This document shows positions 12,701-24,669 of a stretch of 64,000 bases of DNA, piece by piece (the stretch's first letter is position 1; every line of letters starts with the position of its first letter). The notes under the pieces were generated by a model. It saw only the letters and a list, made by a program, of their open reading frames with translations. It was not told where the DNA came from and searched no databases. The DNA lies in contig CM062297.1 of assembly GCA_031216915.1 (NCBI GenBank), positions 537,066,971 to 537,130,970 of the forward strand. The letters are read 5' to 3'. This DNA is from Pictodentalium vernedei (Eukaryota > Mollusca > Scaphopoda > Dentaliida > Dentaliidae). Both the position numbers and the translations under genes were made by a program.

Positions 12701-13110
12701 CAGGGTGGTGACGACATGCTCTGCCCCCAAATTTTTTTCCGGGAAGTATAAAAACACTGAAATTGGAGTGGCGATTTTTGTGAATAAACACTGTCCAAAT
12801 GTGGACAGTATGTTAGGTAATGGGTTAAAATAGAAAGACAACCATTAAAACAAATGAAATGCAAAGCATGTTCCCCCACATTCAAAATCTTACAAAATCT
12901 CCAAAAAGGGTTGTAATGCTAGTAAGAATAAGTGGACAGAACACACCTGGTGTCAATAGCCTTTCCCACATGCTGGTCTGTCAACATACTAAAGGATACT
13001 GAATTGGGCTATCGTTGCTTGATTTATGACATAAAAAGGTTTTATGCCAAGAAATCTCACTATTTATTTACAGGAACATATTTCCTCAAATACAAGTAAA
13101 AATGTCTAGA
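12701..13110. other. No gene seen
   Basis: Unassigned sequence; 12,745-13,060 is distantly similar to 31,560-31,720 (for example 'ctgaattgggctatcg' against 'caaattgggttatcg'), so it is probably an old repeat. Confidence 0.35.
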
Positions 13111-13111
13111 A

Positions 13112-14522
13112 ACAAGGGGCCCCAAGGGGCCTGAGGGCGCTCACCTGACATGGTAGTCTAAATATCAAACCAGGGACTTGAATAAGCTGCATACGCCCCT
13201 CCTAAGAAAAGCATATACCAACTAGATGAAGTGATTGTGCCTGCACAATACACAGGATTTTCCTTCTATTTTCAGTTCCTGCACTTTTACGTCCCAAAAT
13301 TGAGATAAACGCATAAAAAACAGATTTTTTTCCCAAACAAAATATTTTCAGCCTAAATTTTTTTTTTCTTCTTAAAACGCATAAAAAAACAAAAAACTAA
13401 TTTCCAGATTTTGTCCCACCCGGACCCCAAATTTTCAGTGTCTTAAAATTAACCGAAACGCATAAAAAAACAAAAAAACAATTTCCGGATTTTGGTCCAA
13501 AATTTCTAAGTCCGCAATGGGACCCCAAAATTTCAGCCTAAATATGAACCCAGGGACTTGGCTTGAACAAACTTGAATCTCACCCCCCTAAGGATGCTGC
13601 ATACTAAATATCAAAAGATTCTTATTGGTAGATCTGAAGAAGAAGATTTAAAAAAAATACTCCTCATACTGCACTAATTTAAACATTTGGGCTCCCATAG
13701 AGAGCCCAAATATGGACCCAGGGAATTGATTTCAATAAACATATGACACAATCTTCCAAAGATGTTAAATGTGAAATTTGAAGCTTTTTGGAGCAGTGGT
13801 TTGGGAGAAAAGTAGTCTTATATGTTTTTCCCATTACCCACAGTGTTAAAAAATGCAGACTCAGCACTTTTTCAAAGTCTCCAAAAAGTACCCCATGATA
13901 AAACCGATGGCAATTTTTTTGACCATTCCATTCTGTTGGTCCTAAGGAAGCTTCACAACAAATAAGAATTCTCAGTGCCATGTAGTTTTGGAGATATGGG
14001 CGTTTTAATTTTTTTCTATTTTTAGCTCCTGCAGTTCCCATGGGGCGACGGGAAAAATTTTCTTTTTGCATAAATTAAGTACTTATGACCCAATAAGCCC
14101 TCATATCAAATTTGGTCCAAATTTGCCTCTCGGTTTGGAAAATAGAAATTTTGGGAGGGGCAAATATTCTTGCCCCTCCCATTATGATGCCACATATAGC
14201 CCCACAAAGTTCTCTTGAACAAATCTGAGTCTACACCTCAAAAGGTACCTGCACACCAAATATCCAGTCTCTGCTACTGCTGGTTCATGAGAAGAAGATT
14301 TTTTAAGATTTCAGTACACTTTTTGGGTGTGGCCCTACCAATGGGCGAGGCAACTTGATTTGAACAAAATCAAATTGTGATGTCATAACAAACTATTACC
14401 TCAAATATCAATTAAATTGGTTCAGCGGTTTGGGAGGAGAAGACGCAAACACCATGTTCACGGACGCCGGATGGTGAGGGATCACTATAGCTCTCCTGAC
14501 TGAAAGTCAGGTGGGCTAAAAA
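13112..14522 (+). mobile_element. Family A HINE, complete
   Basis: The 5' end is GGGGCCCCAAGGGGCC followed by GCGCTCACCTGACATGG. An A-rich 'gcataaaaaaacaaaa' block comes next, then one or two core units, then the unique distal block (about 13,820-14,440). The 3' hairpin CTCCTGACTGAAAGTCAGG precedes GGGCTAAAAA at about 14,490-14,522. It is a short version of the element at 202-4,299. Confidence 0.75.
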
Positions 14523-14738
14523 TACAAATCTCTATTGAGGGTAGCAACCGTACGTGTGATGATTCGATTCAGAAAGAGAATGTTTTTTACCTGCAGCAAG
14601 TTATTACACATGCCAAGGCCACCATTTTTATTACAGTAATTAAATGATAAATAAATCACCTATGCAATGAAATAAATCAGACTATATCATATTTTTCCAT
14701 TATGATATTTTTATATAGGCCTACCATGTGTTAAACAT

Positions 14739-15165
14739 GAAAAATGCCGATAGGATCACCGATCCAATGTAGAGTTGTGACAGCACAAAAGTGGGTTTAA
14801 TCATTATCAACTTATCATCCGGAAACCAATTGTTTACAATTTACTATGTGAAAGGTCACTGTGACCTTGACTTTTGACCTAGTGATTCCTAAATAAATAG
14901 GGCTCTTTCTTGTACCAATGTCAACCTACCTATGAAGTTTCATGAACATGGGTGGAACCATTGTCAACTTATCATTTGGAAATCAATTGTTTACGATTTA
15001 TGTTCAAGGGCACTGTGACCTTGACATTTGACCTAGCGAGTCCAAAATAAATAGGGGGTCTTCCACTCACCTAGGCCAACCTACCTATGAAGTTTCATGA
15101 ATGTGGGTCAAACTATTATCAAGTTATCATCCAGAAACCAATTGTTTACGATTTACTATAGAGTT
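14739..15165 (+). repeat. Family C HINE, 5' part
   Basis: The 5' end has GGATCACCGATCC then AATGTAGAGTTGTGAC, nearly identical to 25,775-25,850. Two core units follow, with AGGTCACTGTGACCTT at 14,853 and a diverged copy at 15,007. The array stops where the LINE tail begins (about 15,166). Confidence 0.65.
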
Positions 15166-15585
15166 CTTCAGATTCAGATTTTTATTTTGTGGTACAAATA
15201 TACATGTTTAACAAAGTTCATTACAGAGTTATTGTTACATAACATAATTCAGATGTATACACTGCACGGAGGTGACATAGCCAGATTGGCTGCCTACCTG
15301 TCACCCCCTTGCAATAAGTATGTTATCCCCAACACTGCAAATCGACTGGGAACAAAATATGATTAAATATGTAGCTTTACCTTGGACATCCATAATTCAG
15401 TACTATTTTAAAATTGTTTTTCACACCCGGTGGCTCACTGTGAGAGGCAACGGGACGAGATACTCAGAGGTACTTCAAACTCGGAGAAAGATGTGTATGA
15501 CGGTTAACCTGGTGAAGGACGCAACAATTTAAGGAAAGTCAATATAACCCTGGGAAAGATAATGATAGCGTTTATGCAAGGAGTA

Positions 15586-16870
15586 TTACGCATTATAGTT
15601 TGGACAGTATGGATTGTTACATTGGACATTAGTGGCATATAATGACAAAAGTTTGAGTTTGAGTTTTCTTTTGAATTCATTACGGTTAATGAGGTTATGA
15701 AATTCGTCTCCCAGATCATTCCACAACCTTGGGTACATGAACATGGGTAACTTATCCAGCGATCTTGTCCGTGTTTTGTTTACCCGTATATGCTCCATTT
15801 GCCTGGTGTTCATATATGATGGGTTGTGTAGGATGCTGAAGTAATTATTCAGGGAGTGGGGAAGTATATCTTGTTTCCAGTCAAACATGAAAAGGCAGGC
15901 CTGTAATATAAACACGTCATTCACCTTAAGAATCTTATCTTTTAAGAACAGAGGATCTGTGAGAGAATTATAATTTTTGTTATTTATGATTCGGAGTAAC
16001 ATTTCTGCATTGTACGAAGTTTTCTGACTGCTTTTGAAGTGACCCATATATGGATACCATATACCAGATGACAGTGGACTAATGTATAATATAACGTTTT
16101 TAGAGCTTCGTGTGGTAATATCTTTTTTACTTTGTTTAGTGCGTAATTTGCCCATCTTATTTTAGAGCTGATTTTAGATATATGGGCCTGGTAAGATAAG
16201 TTTTCGTCAATGTTTATTTCCAGAAATTTCAAAGTTTGTTCCTCCTCATGGGTACCTACTCTATCGATTTTCTTTTTGTTTATACAAATTTCAGGCATTT
16301 CGGTATTCCTATTATTAGGCGTTGGATTTATCAACATATACTTTGTTTTATTCGCATTTAAGACCAACTGGTTGGCCGAACACCACTTAAACACTTTGTT
16401 GAGTTCATCATTGGTGCGTGTCGCCAGAAGCTCGAGGACGATTCGAACGTCGACGTATCATCAGCAAATGAAAGAAGATTTAATGATGTTGCGGTACTGA
16501 TACCGTTAATATATAACAGGAATAGTATTGGACCAAGTATATAATGTTGAATGAATCTAAGAATTTTGTTATTCTATTGGACATAAGTTTTTCTAGTACT
16601 TTAGATAAGGCTGGTAAAATACTGATTGGCCTGTAATTATTAAATTTATGTTTGTCGCCCGCTTTGAAAATGGGGATTACTTTACCTATCTTCATTTTGT
16701 TCGGAACTATGCCATGAGTAAATGAGTTGTTAATTATGTGGGTCAGAGGTTCTATGATCTTATCAATTGTATGTTCAAGAAGGTAAGTGGTCATACCTTC
16801 ACAATCCTCGCTATATTTAGATTTAATTGAATTGGTAACATTTATTATTTCAAGCAGTGCTGTGGGGGTT
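15586..16870 (-). pseudogene. LINE reverse transcriptase remnant
   Basis: Coding remnant of RT downstream (in the LINE's sense) of the HINE insertion. Recognisable blocks: NYRPISILPALSKVLEKL (RT block 1-2), LGPILFLLYING, FADDT (the catalytic box, F in place of the usual Y/F-A-D-D first residue, which many LINEs allow), LVLNANKTKYM, and LYYTLVHCHLVYGIHIW. The part that should hold the QFGFR..ST region is absent. It is spread over three frames, so no full product is possible. Confidence 0.8.
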
Positions 16871-16875
16871 ATGAA

Positions 16876-18727
16876 TGAAAGTGTCAATGACACTGTAGCT
16901 CAACTTGTCAAGACAAAGACATGTACATGTATAGTATGTGACACAGCAATGACAAACATCTAGGTAATGAACTGATAACAAAGGTACATATAAATTATTG
17001 TAACGGTCTGTACATAAATACTGACCGTTGCCTGTAACAAATGTATAGGTAAAGTATTGTAAAGGTGGGCTACAGTCAGATAAAACTAAACTAGAAAAGA
17101 AATCTTTGAGTCCCAGAGTGGGTCTGACTCACCCCCAAAATATTTGTTCTCATAGCACAGTGATAACAAAGGCACCCCAAAACACACTCGTTCCTGTCCC
17201 AAGGTGAAAACAAAGGTACCCAAGAAGTTTTGTGAAGATCAGTTCATAAATACAAGCTGTGTAGAACTTGTGACAAAAAACTGATTGGACCAAATTTTGG
17301 TGCAAAATGGCCACTGGCAGCCATCTTGAATTTTGGACCGCACCCAGAAACACTCATTCTCGTCCCAAGGTGATAACAAAGGTACCCAAGAAGTTTTGTG
17401 AAGATCGGTTCATAAATACAGCCTCTACCCTGAGCCGTATTGACGTGTGCTTACATTGTGTAAGTCGCACTGAATAAATCAAAGTTCATCTAATTTGCAT
17501 AATTTCTGCACGAAAAAAAAAACCCTTACAATATGTGATGTATTCCATGTTACTAAACATTCATACAAAAATGTATTCAAATCAAAACTTTCATACAGAA
17601 GTTCTGTACAAAAGACTGATTGCACTAATTTTGGTACAAAATGGCTGCTGGTGGCCATCTTGAATTTCGGACCACACCCCAAAACACTCGCTCTCATCCC
17701 ACGGTGATAACAAAGGTACCCAAGAAGTTTCGTAAAGATTGGTTCATAAATATGGCCTCTAGTCTGAGCCGTATAGAAGTTGTGTACAAAAAGCTGATTA
17801 GACCTAATTTCGGTACAAAATGGCCACTGGCAGCCATCTTGAATTTTAGACCGCACCCAGAAACACTCGTTCTCGTCCCAAGGTGATAACAAAGGTACCC
17901 AAGACATTTCGTGAAGATCAGTTCATAAATACAGACTCTAGCCCGAGCTGTATTGCCATGTGTACTTACTGTGCGTAAGTTGCAATGAAAAAATCAAAGT
18001 TCATCTAATTTGCATAATTTCTGCACGAGAAAAAAACCCGTATTATATGTGATGTATCCCATGGTACTAAACATTCACACAAAAAATTATTCAAATCAGC
18101 ACTTTCATATGGAAGTTCTGTGCAAAAATCTGATTGCACCTAATTTTGCACAAAATGGCTGCCATCGGTCATCTTGAATTTCGGACCGGACCCAAAAACA
18201 CTCGTTCTCATCCCACGGTGATACCAAAGGTACCCAAGAAGTTTCGTAAAGATCGGTTTATAAATACGGCCTCTAGCCCGAGCCATATTGGCATTTGCAC
18301 TTACAGTGCTGAAAGTAACACCAAAAAACATCAAAATTAGTCTAATTTGCACAATTTACGCACGAGAAAAAAACCCGTATTATATGTGATGTATCCCATG
18401 GTACTAAACATTCATACAAAAAATTATTCAAATCAGAGCTTTCATATGGAAGTTCTGTACAAAAAACAGATTTCTGCATTGTCGGTACAAAATGGCAGCT
18501 GGCGGCCATCTTGAATTTCGGACCATACCCAAAAACACTCGTTCTCATCCCACGGTCATAACAAAGGTACCCAAAAAGTTTCGTAAAGATCGGTTCATAA
18601 ATACGGCCTCTAGCCCAAGCCGTATCCAATTGTTGATGTACGGACAGACGGACAGATGGCCAGACGGCCAGACGGACGACGGGCCATGACAAAAGCTCAA
18701 ATTTGGCTTCGCCAAAGTTGAGCTAAA
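16876..18727 (+). mobile_element. Family B HINE, complete, about 345-bp core units, inside the LINE
   Basis: The 5' end TGAAAGTGTCAATGACAC has the palindrome GTGTCAATGACAC followed by AGCTCAACTTG. The 3' end is TTGGCTTCGCCAA then AGTTGAGCTAAAA. The core unit of about 345 bp includes 'aaaatggc..ctgg..gccatcttgaatt' and 'gtgataacaaaggtaccc'. The LINE coding sequence on both sides shows a precise insertion into an A-run (TT on the other strand), as expected of Helentrons. A near twin is at 29,657-31,460. Confidence 0.8.
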
Positions 18728-18739
18728 AAATTACGTGGA

Positions 18740-19890
18740 GAATTATTTTCCATGTCATCTAAAAAATGTTTTTTTTTTTTGGGGGGGGGGGGGGGAGGGG
18801 GGCTTGGTTACTTTCTCACTCGTAATTTTCCCTATATTTGAAAAGTAATTGTTGAATTCTTGGGCAATTTCATTGGGATTGTTTATTTCCTTATTTTCCT
18901 CTTTTATAAAGAAGGATGGCAAAAAGGACACACATTTAGTTCTGTTTATAGTTTCATTTAAAATTTGCCATGTTTTATGTAAATTGTTTTTGTTTTACAT
19001 GAGTATTTCTTTGTAGTACATTGCTTTTCTTTGTTTTTTTATCTTGTTGAATATCCTGCAGTAGTTTTTGTAGTTATTAATATTCTGTTCTGTTGGTGCT
19101 TTTAGTCTTTTATTGTAAAATTTTAATTTATTACGTGATGAGGTTAGGAGCCATTTGGACATCCACAGATTTTGTTTTATGAGTCGTTTACTTAATGGCG
19201 TGCATCTCAGTGGAAATACATTTTCATAAGCTGATGAAAGTATGTTAGAGAATCTATCATATGCTAAATTTGGGCAATTAGCCTCATAAACCAAATGTCA
19301 GTTTGAGATAAAAGTGTGTTAAAGTTTGCTATACTATCTTTATCTATCTTGCACTTCAGCATACTTGTTGGGATATCAGAAGGTTTTTGGTGAGTTTCTG
19401 CATGAAAAATGGCAAAGTGATCTGATACATCCATAATGATAATGCCAGAAAGAGACGAACATATGTTATTTGAAAACATATGATCAATTAGAGTGGCCGA
19501 GTGGCTTGTTACTCAAGTTGGTGGTATTGCTGTGAGTTCCTGCTTTCAAGAGGTCAATGTTAAAATCACCTATAATATACGTTTTTTTGTTCTCATTATT
19601 TAGTTTATCTACTAACTCATTTAGTTTGGACAGAAAGAGATCTATATCTGCTTTTGGTTGAGTATTAGGTCTATATATTACCCCCACTGTTTTAATACAT
19701 TTATTAAATTGGATTTCAATGAAAAGAGATTCAAAAATGTGTGGAATGAAGAAGGAAAGGTCATGGTGTATTTTGAAAGCTATATCCTCTTTGATATAAA
19801 TTCCAACACCACCGCGCCCATCGTCTCCATCAGGCCTTGTATTTTTAATTAGACTGTGGTAACCTTTTAACGGGTATGACATATTTGACT
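18740..19890 (-). pseudogene. LINE endonuclease and linker remnant
   Basis: Coding remnant upstream (in the LINE's sense) of the HINE insertion. It holds the C-terminal AP-endonuclease motifs (GDFNIDLL and SDHFAIF) and a long basic linker, continuing to FLDDMENNSPRNF at the HINE edge. The reading FITPTALLEII resumes on the other side of the HINE, which fixes the insertion point within a few bases. The frames differ between 19,484-19,882 and 18,995-19,479. A G-run at about 18,780-18,797 interrupts the coding part. Confidence 0.75.
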
Positions 19891-19899
19891 TTCATTTCT

Positions 19900-20289
19900 G
19901 ACTGTCAATTCATCCACCTACTCACCCATCCAACCATCCACCCATTCCCTCGTCCAACCATTCACCAACCGATTGAATGAATGAATGGATGAACAAATGA
20001 ATGAACTGATGGATGAGTGAACAAATGGACGGTTCGATAAGACAACAAACTAGTTCTAAATATTTTTGAACATAATTTCTTTTTTTATACAAAGAGTATT
20101 TATTTAAATAAACGAATGATTGAAGGAGTGAATAAGCACAGCTTTCAGCATTTTCAAAGACAGATCATCAGGTCGGATTAAGGCCAAACAGGTTACGAAT
20201 TCTGATATTCATGTCATTCATTCATCGATTCAAGCCCCCACTCCTGAACAATCTAACAGTACTGCTAAAACACTAGGAGTAAGAGAGAA
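19900..20289. repeat. Degenerate GAAT/GGAT and CATCC simple repeats
   Basis: A CATCC/CACCCATCC-rich run (19,910-19,960) faces a GAATGAATGGATGAAC run (19,975-20,030), so the two halves can pair. No gene. This lies just upstream of the truncated 5' end of the LINE. Confidence 0.45.
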
Positions 20290-20451
20290 TAGGCAGTAGG
20301 GGTTGGTCTTCCTCTCACTGATGCCAACCTACCTATGAAGTTTCATGAACGTGGGTCGAACCATTATCAAGTTATCATCTGGAAACCAACTGTTTTGATT
20401 TATTATGTTCAGGGTCACTGTGACCTTTGACCTAGTGAGTCCAAAATAAAC
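20290..20451 (+). repeat. Family C HINE core unit, interrupted
   Basis: One core unit with GGTCACTGTGACC at 20,413, broken at about 20,452 by the 5' end of a family A element that begins right after 'ccaaaata'. Confidence 0.6.
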
Positions 20452-23400
20452 AAGAGGCCCCAGGGGGCCTGAGGCGCTCACTTGACATGGTAGTCTAAAT
20501 ATCAAACCAGGGACTTGACTTGAATAAGCTGCATACGTCCCTCCTAAAAAAAGGCATATACCAACTAGATGAAGCGATTGTGCCCTCACAATACACAGGA
20601 TTTTCCTTCTATTTTCAGTTCCTGCACTTTTACGTCCCAAAATTGAGAAATAAATGCATAAAAAACAGATTTTTTTAAATTTTTGTTTGGAAATTTTCGA
20701 AGTCCCAAACAAAATATTTTCAAACCAAAATTTTTTTTCCTTCTTAAAATTGGCCAAAACGCATAAAAAACAAAAAAACTAATTTTCTGGATTTGGGTGC
20801 AAAATTTTCCAAGTTCCACAAGGACCCCAAATTTTCAGTGTAAAAAAAAAAAAAATTCCAAAATCCATAAAAAACCTCCCAAAAATTTCTGGATTTTGGT
20901 CCAAAATTTCTAAGTCCCACCCAGACCCCAAATTTTCAGTGTAAAAAAACAAAAAAAAGAGGCCCCAGGGGGCCTGAGGGACGCTCACCTGACATGGTAG
21001 CCTAAATATCAACCCAGAGAATTGATTTCAACAAGTTGCATCTGCTCCTCCTAAGAAAAGCTTATACCAAATATCCAAAGATTCTGACCAGTGGATCTAA
21101 AAAAAAAGATTTTTAAAGAATATTCCTCATATTGAACTAAGTTATAATTCTGGCTCCCACAGGGAGCTCATAAATGAACCCAGGGGATTGGCTTTAACAA
21201 ACCTGAATCATACCCCCTAAGGATGCTGCACACCAAATATCAAAACATTCCGACTGCTGGATCTGAAGAAGAAGATTTTTAAAGAAAATTCCTCATTTTG
21301 AACCAAGTTACAATTCGAGCTCCCACAATGAGCCCAAATATGGACCTAGGGACATGGCTTGAACAAACTTGAATCTTACCCCCCTAAGGATGCTGCATAA
21401 AAAATATCAAAGGCATTCATCTGCTGGATCTGAAGAAGAAGATTTTTAAAGAAAATTCCTCATTTTGAACTAAGTTGTCATTCTGGCTCCCATAGCGAGC
21501 CCAAATATGAACCAAGGGACTTGGCTTGAACAAACTTGAATCTCAGCCCCCTAAGGTTGCTGCATGCCAAATATCACAACATTTCAACTGCTGAATCTGA
21601 AGAAGAAGATTTTTAAAGAAAAATTCCTCATATTGACTAAGTTATAATTCAGGCTCCCACAGGGAGCCCAAATATGGACCCAGGGACTTGGCTTGAACAA
21701 AATTGAATCTCCCACCCCCCCCCCCCCCCACCCCACCCCCCTAAGCATGGTGCATACCCAATATCAAAACATTCTGCCTGCTGGATCTTGAGAAGAAGAT
21801 TTTCAAAGAAATTTGCCTGAAATGCTCTAAGTTCGAAATCGGGCTCCTATACTGAGCCCAAATAAGAACCCAGGGGGCCTATTTGAACAAACTTGAATCA
21901 GATCCACCCTACAATGTTGCATAGCAAATATCAAAAGATTCTGCCTGCTGCATCTGGAGAAGAAGATTTTTTACTCTTTTTCCCATTGCCTACAGTGTTA
22001 AAAAGTTTTCAAAGTCCTGAAAAAAGTACCTTGTGATCAAACCGATGGGAATTTTTTTCAACCATTCTATTCTACTGGATAAAAGTAAGCTTTATACAAA
22101 ATAAGAATTCTCTGTGCCGTGTAGTTTTGGAGATATGGCAGTTTTAAGGTTTTTCCTATTTTTAGCTCCCGAGGTTCCCAAGGGGCAATAAGAAAAAATT
22201 TTTTTTTTGCATCAATCAACTTCTTATGACCCATTATCATCTCATATCAAATTTGGTTCAAATCGACCTGACGGTTCTGAAAATAGAAATTTTAGGAGTG
22301 GCCAAACTTTTTGCCCCTCCCATAACGAAGGCAAATAATGTCTGACAAACTTCTCTTGAACAAACTTGATTCTAAACCTCAAAAGGACTCTGTATACCAC
22401 ATTTCAAGTCTCTGCTACTGGTGGTTCATTAGAAGAAGATTTTCAAAAAATTTGGCCATTTTTTCCTATACTGAGCCCAAATATAAACCCAGGGGACCGA
22501 TCTGAACAAACTTGAATCAGATCCACCCCAAAATGTTGCATACCAAATATCAAAAGATTCTGCCTGCTGGATCTGGAGAAGAAGATTTTTGAAGAAATTT
22601 GCCTGAAATGCACTAAGTTCGAATTCGGGCTTCTATAGTGAGCCCAAATATGAATCCAGGGGGTCGATTTGAACAAACTTGAATCAGATCCACCCCACAA
22701 TGTTGCATACCAAATGTCAAAAGATTCTGCCTGCTGAATCTGGAGAAGAAGATTTTTAAAGAAATTTGTCTGAAATGCACTAAGTTCCAATTCGAGCTTC
22801 TATAGTGAGCCCAAATATGAATCCAGGGGGCCGATTTGAACAAACTTGAATCAGATCCACCCCACAATGTTGCATACCAAATATCAAAAGATTCTACCTG
22901 CTGGATCTGGAGAAGAAGATTTTTTAAGAAATTTGCCTGAAATGCACTAAGTTCGAAATCGGACTCCTATACTGAGCCCAAATATGAACCCAGGGGGCCA
23001 ATTTGAACAAACTTGAATAAGATCCACCCTACATTGTTGCATATCAAATATCAATAGATTCGGCCTGCTGGATCTTGAGAAGATTTTTTAATGTTTTTCC
23101 CACTGCCTACAGTGTTAAAAAGTGCTGACTCAGCACTTTTTCAAAGGTCCCGAAACTGTACACTATGATAAAACCGATGGCAGTTTTTTTTACCAATCCT
23201 TTCTGTTGGTCCTAAGGAAGCTTCACACCAAATAAAAATTCTCGGTGCCGTGCAGTTTTGGAGATATGGGCATTTTAATTTTTTTCTATCTTTAGCTCCT
23301 GCGGTTCCCACGGGGCTGCAGGAAAATTTTTTTTTGCATAAATCAAGTACTTATAACCCAATAATACCTCATATTAAATTTGGTTCAAATCGGCCTCTGG

Positions 23401-24669
23401 GTTCAGAAAATAGAAATTTTGGGCGGGGCAAAAATTCTTGCCCCTCTCAGAACAAAGGTAAATATTGCCCGTCAAACTTCTCTTGAACAAACTTGAGTCT
23501 ACACCTCAAATGGAAGCTGCATACCTAATATATCAAGTCTCTGCTATGGCTGGTTCATGAGGAGAAGATTTTTTCAAATTATGTGCATTTTGGCCCCACC
23601 CCACTCCACAATATGAGCAGAAATCCAATTTGAAGAAAAACCCAAATGCCCCTATATAACCACTACTTACATGGAATTTAATTAAAATGTGGCCAGTGGT
23701 TTAGGAGAAAGAGGCTCAAACACCACCTTCACGCAGAACGACGGACGAAGAGTGATAAGAAAAGCTCATCCTGACTTTCAGTCAGGTGAGCTAAAAATTC
23801 CAAAATGCATAAAAAAAACCCCAAAAATTTCTGGATTTTGGTCCAAAATTTCTAAGTCCCACCCAGACCCCAAATTTTCGGTGTAAAAAAAATTTTTTTT
23901 TGTCTTAAAATTGACCGAAACGCATAAAAAAAACAAACTAGAGGGTACTGAATACAAAATTTTTAATTTTTCAGCAAAATGGCTAATTCCGGTTCCCATT
24001 GGAAGCCCAAATATTAACCCAGCAACTCAATTTGAACAAAGTTGAATCTGTCTTCCCTAGAGATGGTGTGTACCAAATATGAAAGCATTGTGACTGTTGG
24101 ATCTGAAGAAGAAAATTTTTAAAGAAATTTCTTCATATTGCACTAAGTTAAAATTTGGGCTACCATAGCGAGCCCAAATATTAACCTATGGATCCGATTT
24201 GAACAAACTTTAATCTGACCCCCCCTAGAGATGTTGTATACTAAATATGAAAGCATTCTGACTGGTGGATCTGAAGAAGAAGATTTTTGTAGAAATTCCC
24301 TCATATTGTACTAAGTTAAATTTCAGGTTTCCATATGGAGCCCAAATATTAACCCAGGCACTTGAATTGAACAAACTGGAATCTGACCCCCCTAGAGGTG
24401 TTGTATACCAAATATGAAAGCATTCCGACTGGTGGATCTGAAGAAGAAGATTTTCAAAGAAATTTCCCCATATTGCACTAAGTAAAAATTTGGGCTACCG
24501 TAGTGAGCCCAAATATACACCTAGGGATCTGATTTGAACACACTTGAATCTGACCCCCATAGAGATGTTGCATACCAAATATGAAAGCATTCTGACTGGT
24601 GGATCTGAAGAAGAAGATTTTTTAAAATTAACCCCCATATTGAACTAAGTTAAAATTTGGGCTTCCGTA
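20452..24669 (+). mobile_element. Family A HINE (outer copy), interrupted by another family A HINE
   Basis: The 5' end is GGCCCCAGGGGGCC then GGCGCTCACTTGACATGG at about 20,455-20,497, followed by the A-rich block. The block breaks at about 20,950 and resumes at about 23,796 with the same phrase (tttctggattttggtccaaaatttctaagtccc). Core units of a third variant follow (agatgttgtataccaaatatgaaagcattctgac) to about 24,669, where coding-like DNA begins. No 3' hairpin is kept. Confidence 0.65.
20952..23795 (+). mobile_element. Family A HINE (inner copy) with a duplicated distal block
   Basis: The 5' end has GAGGCCCCAGGGGGCC and GCTCACCTGACATGG. Core units of the first variant (21,060-21,650) are followed by the second variant (21,770-21,960). 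A distal block (21,975-22,450) is then followed by more core units (22,465-23,080) and a second distal block that reaches the 3' hairpin and GTCAGGTGAGCTAAAAA (23,768-23,795). The order core, distal, core, distal implies recombination between two copies. A C-run at 21,713-21,741 sits where the units have CACCCCCCTAAG. Confidence 0.65.

Larger units (their letters stand above)
15166..19900 (-). mobile_element. LINE (Jockey/CR1-like non-LTR retrotransposon), 5'-truncated, split by a HINE
   Basis: Minus strand. From 5' to 3': the C-terminal half of an AP endonuclease (GRGGVGIYI, GDFNIDLL, then SDHFAIF, about 19,880-19,390); a linker with YKNYCRIFNKIKKQRKAMYY (about 19,020); the RT N-terminus (KVIPIFKAGDKHKFNNYRP, about 16,680); the RT core with LGPILFLLYINGI and FADDT (16,455-16,545); and thumb and C-terminus ending in RLWNDLGDEFH and a CNNPYCPN tail at 15,586. 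The endonuclease N-terminus is missing, as in usual 5' truncation. About 100 or more residues of RT are deleted between SFNII and LGPILF, and the frame shifts several times. A family B HINE splits it at 16,876-18,727. It is dead. The sequence 15,166-15,585 is probably its 3' UTR. Confidence 0.85.
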
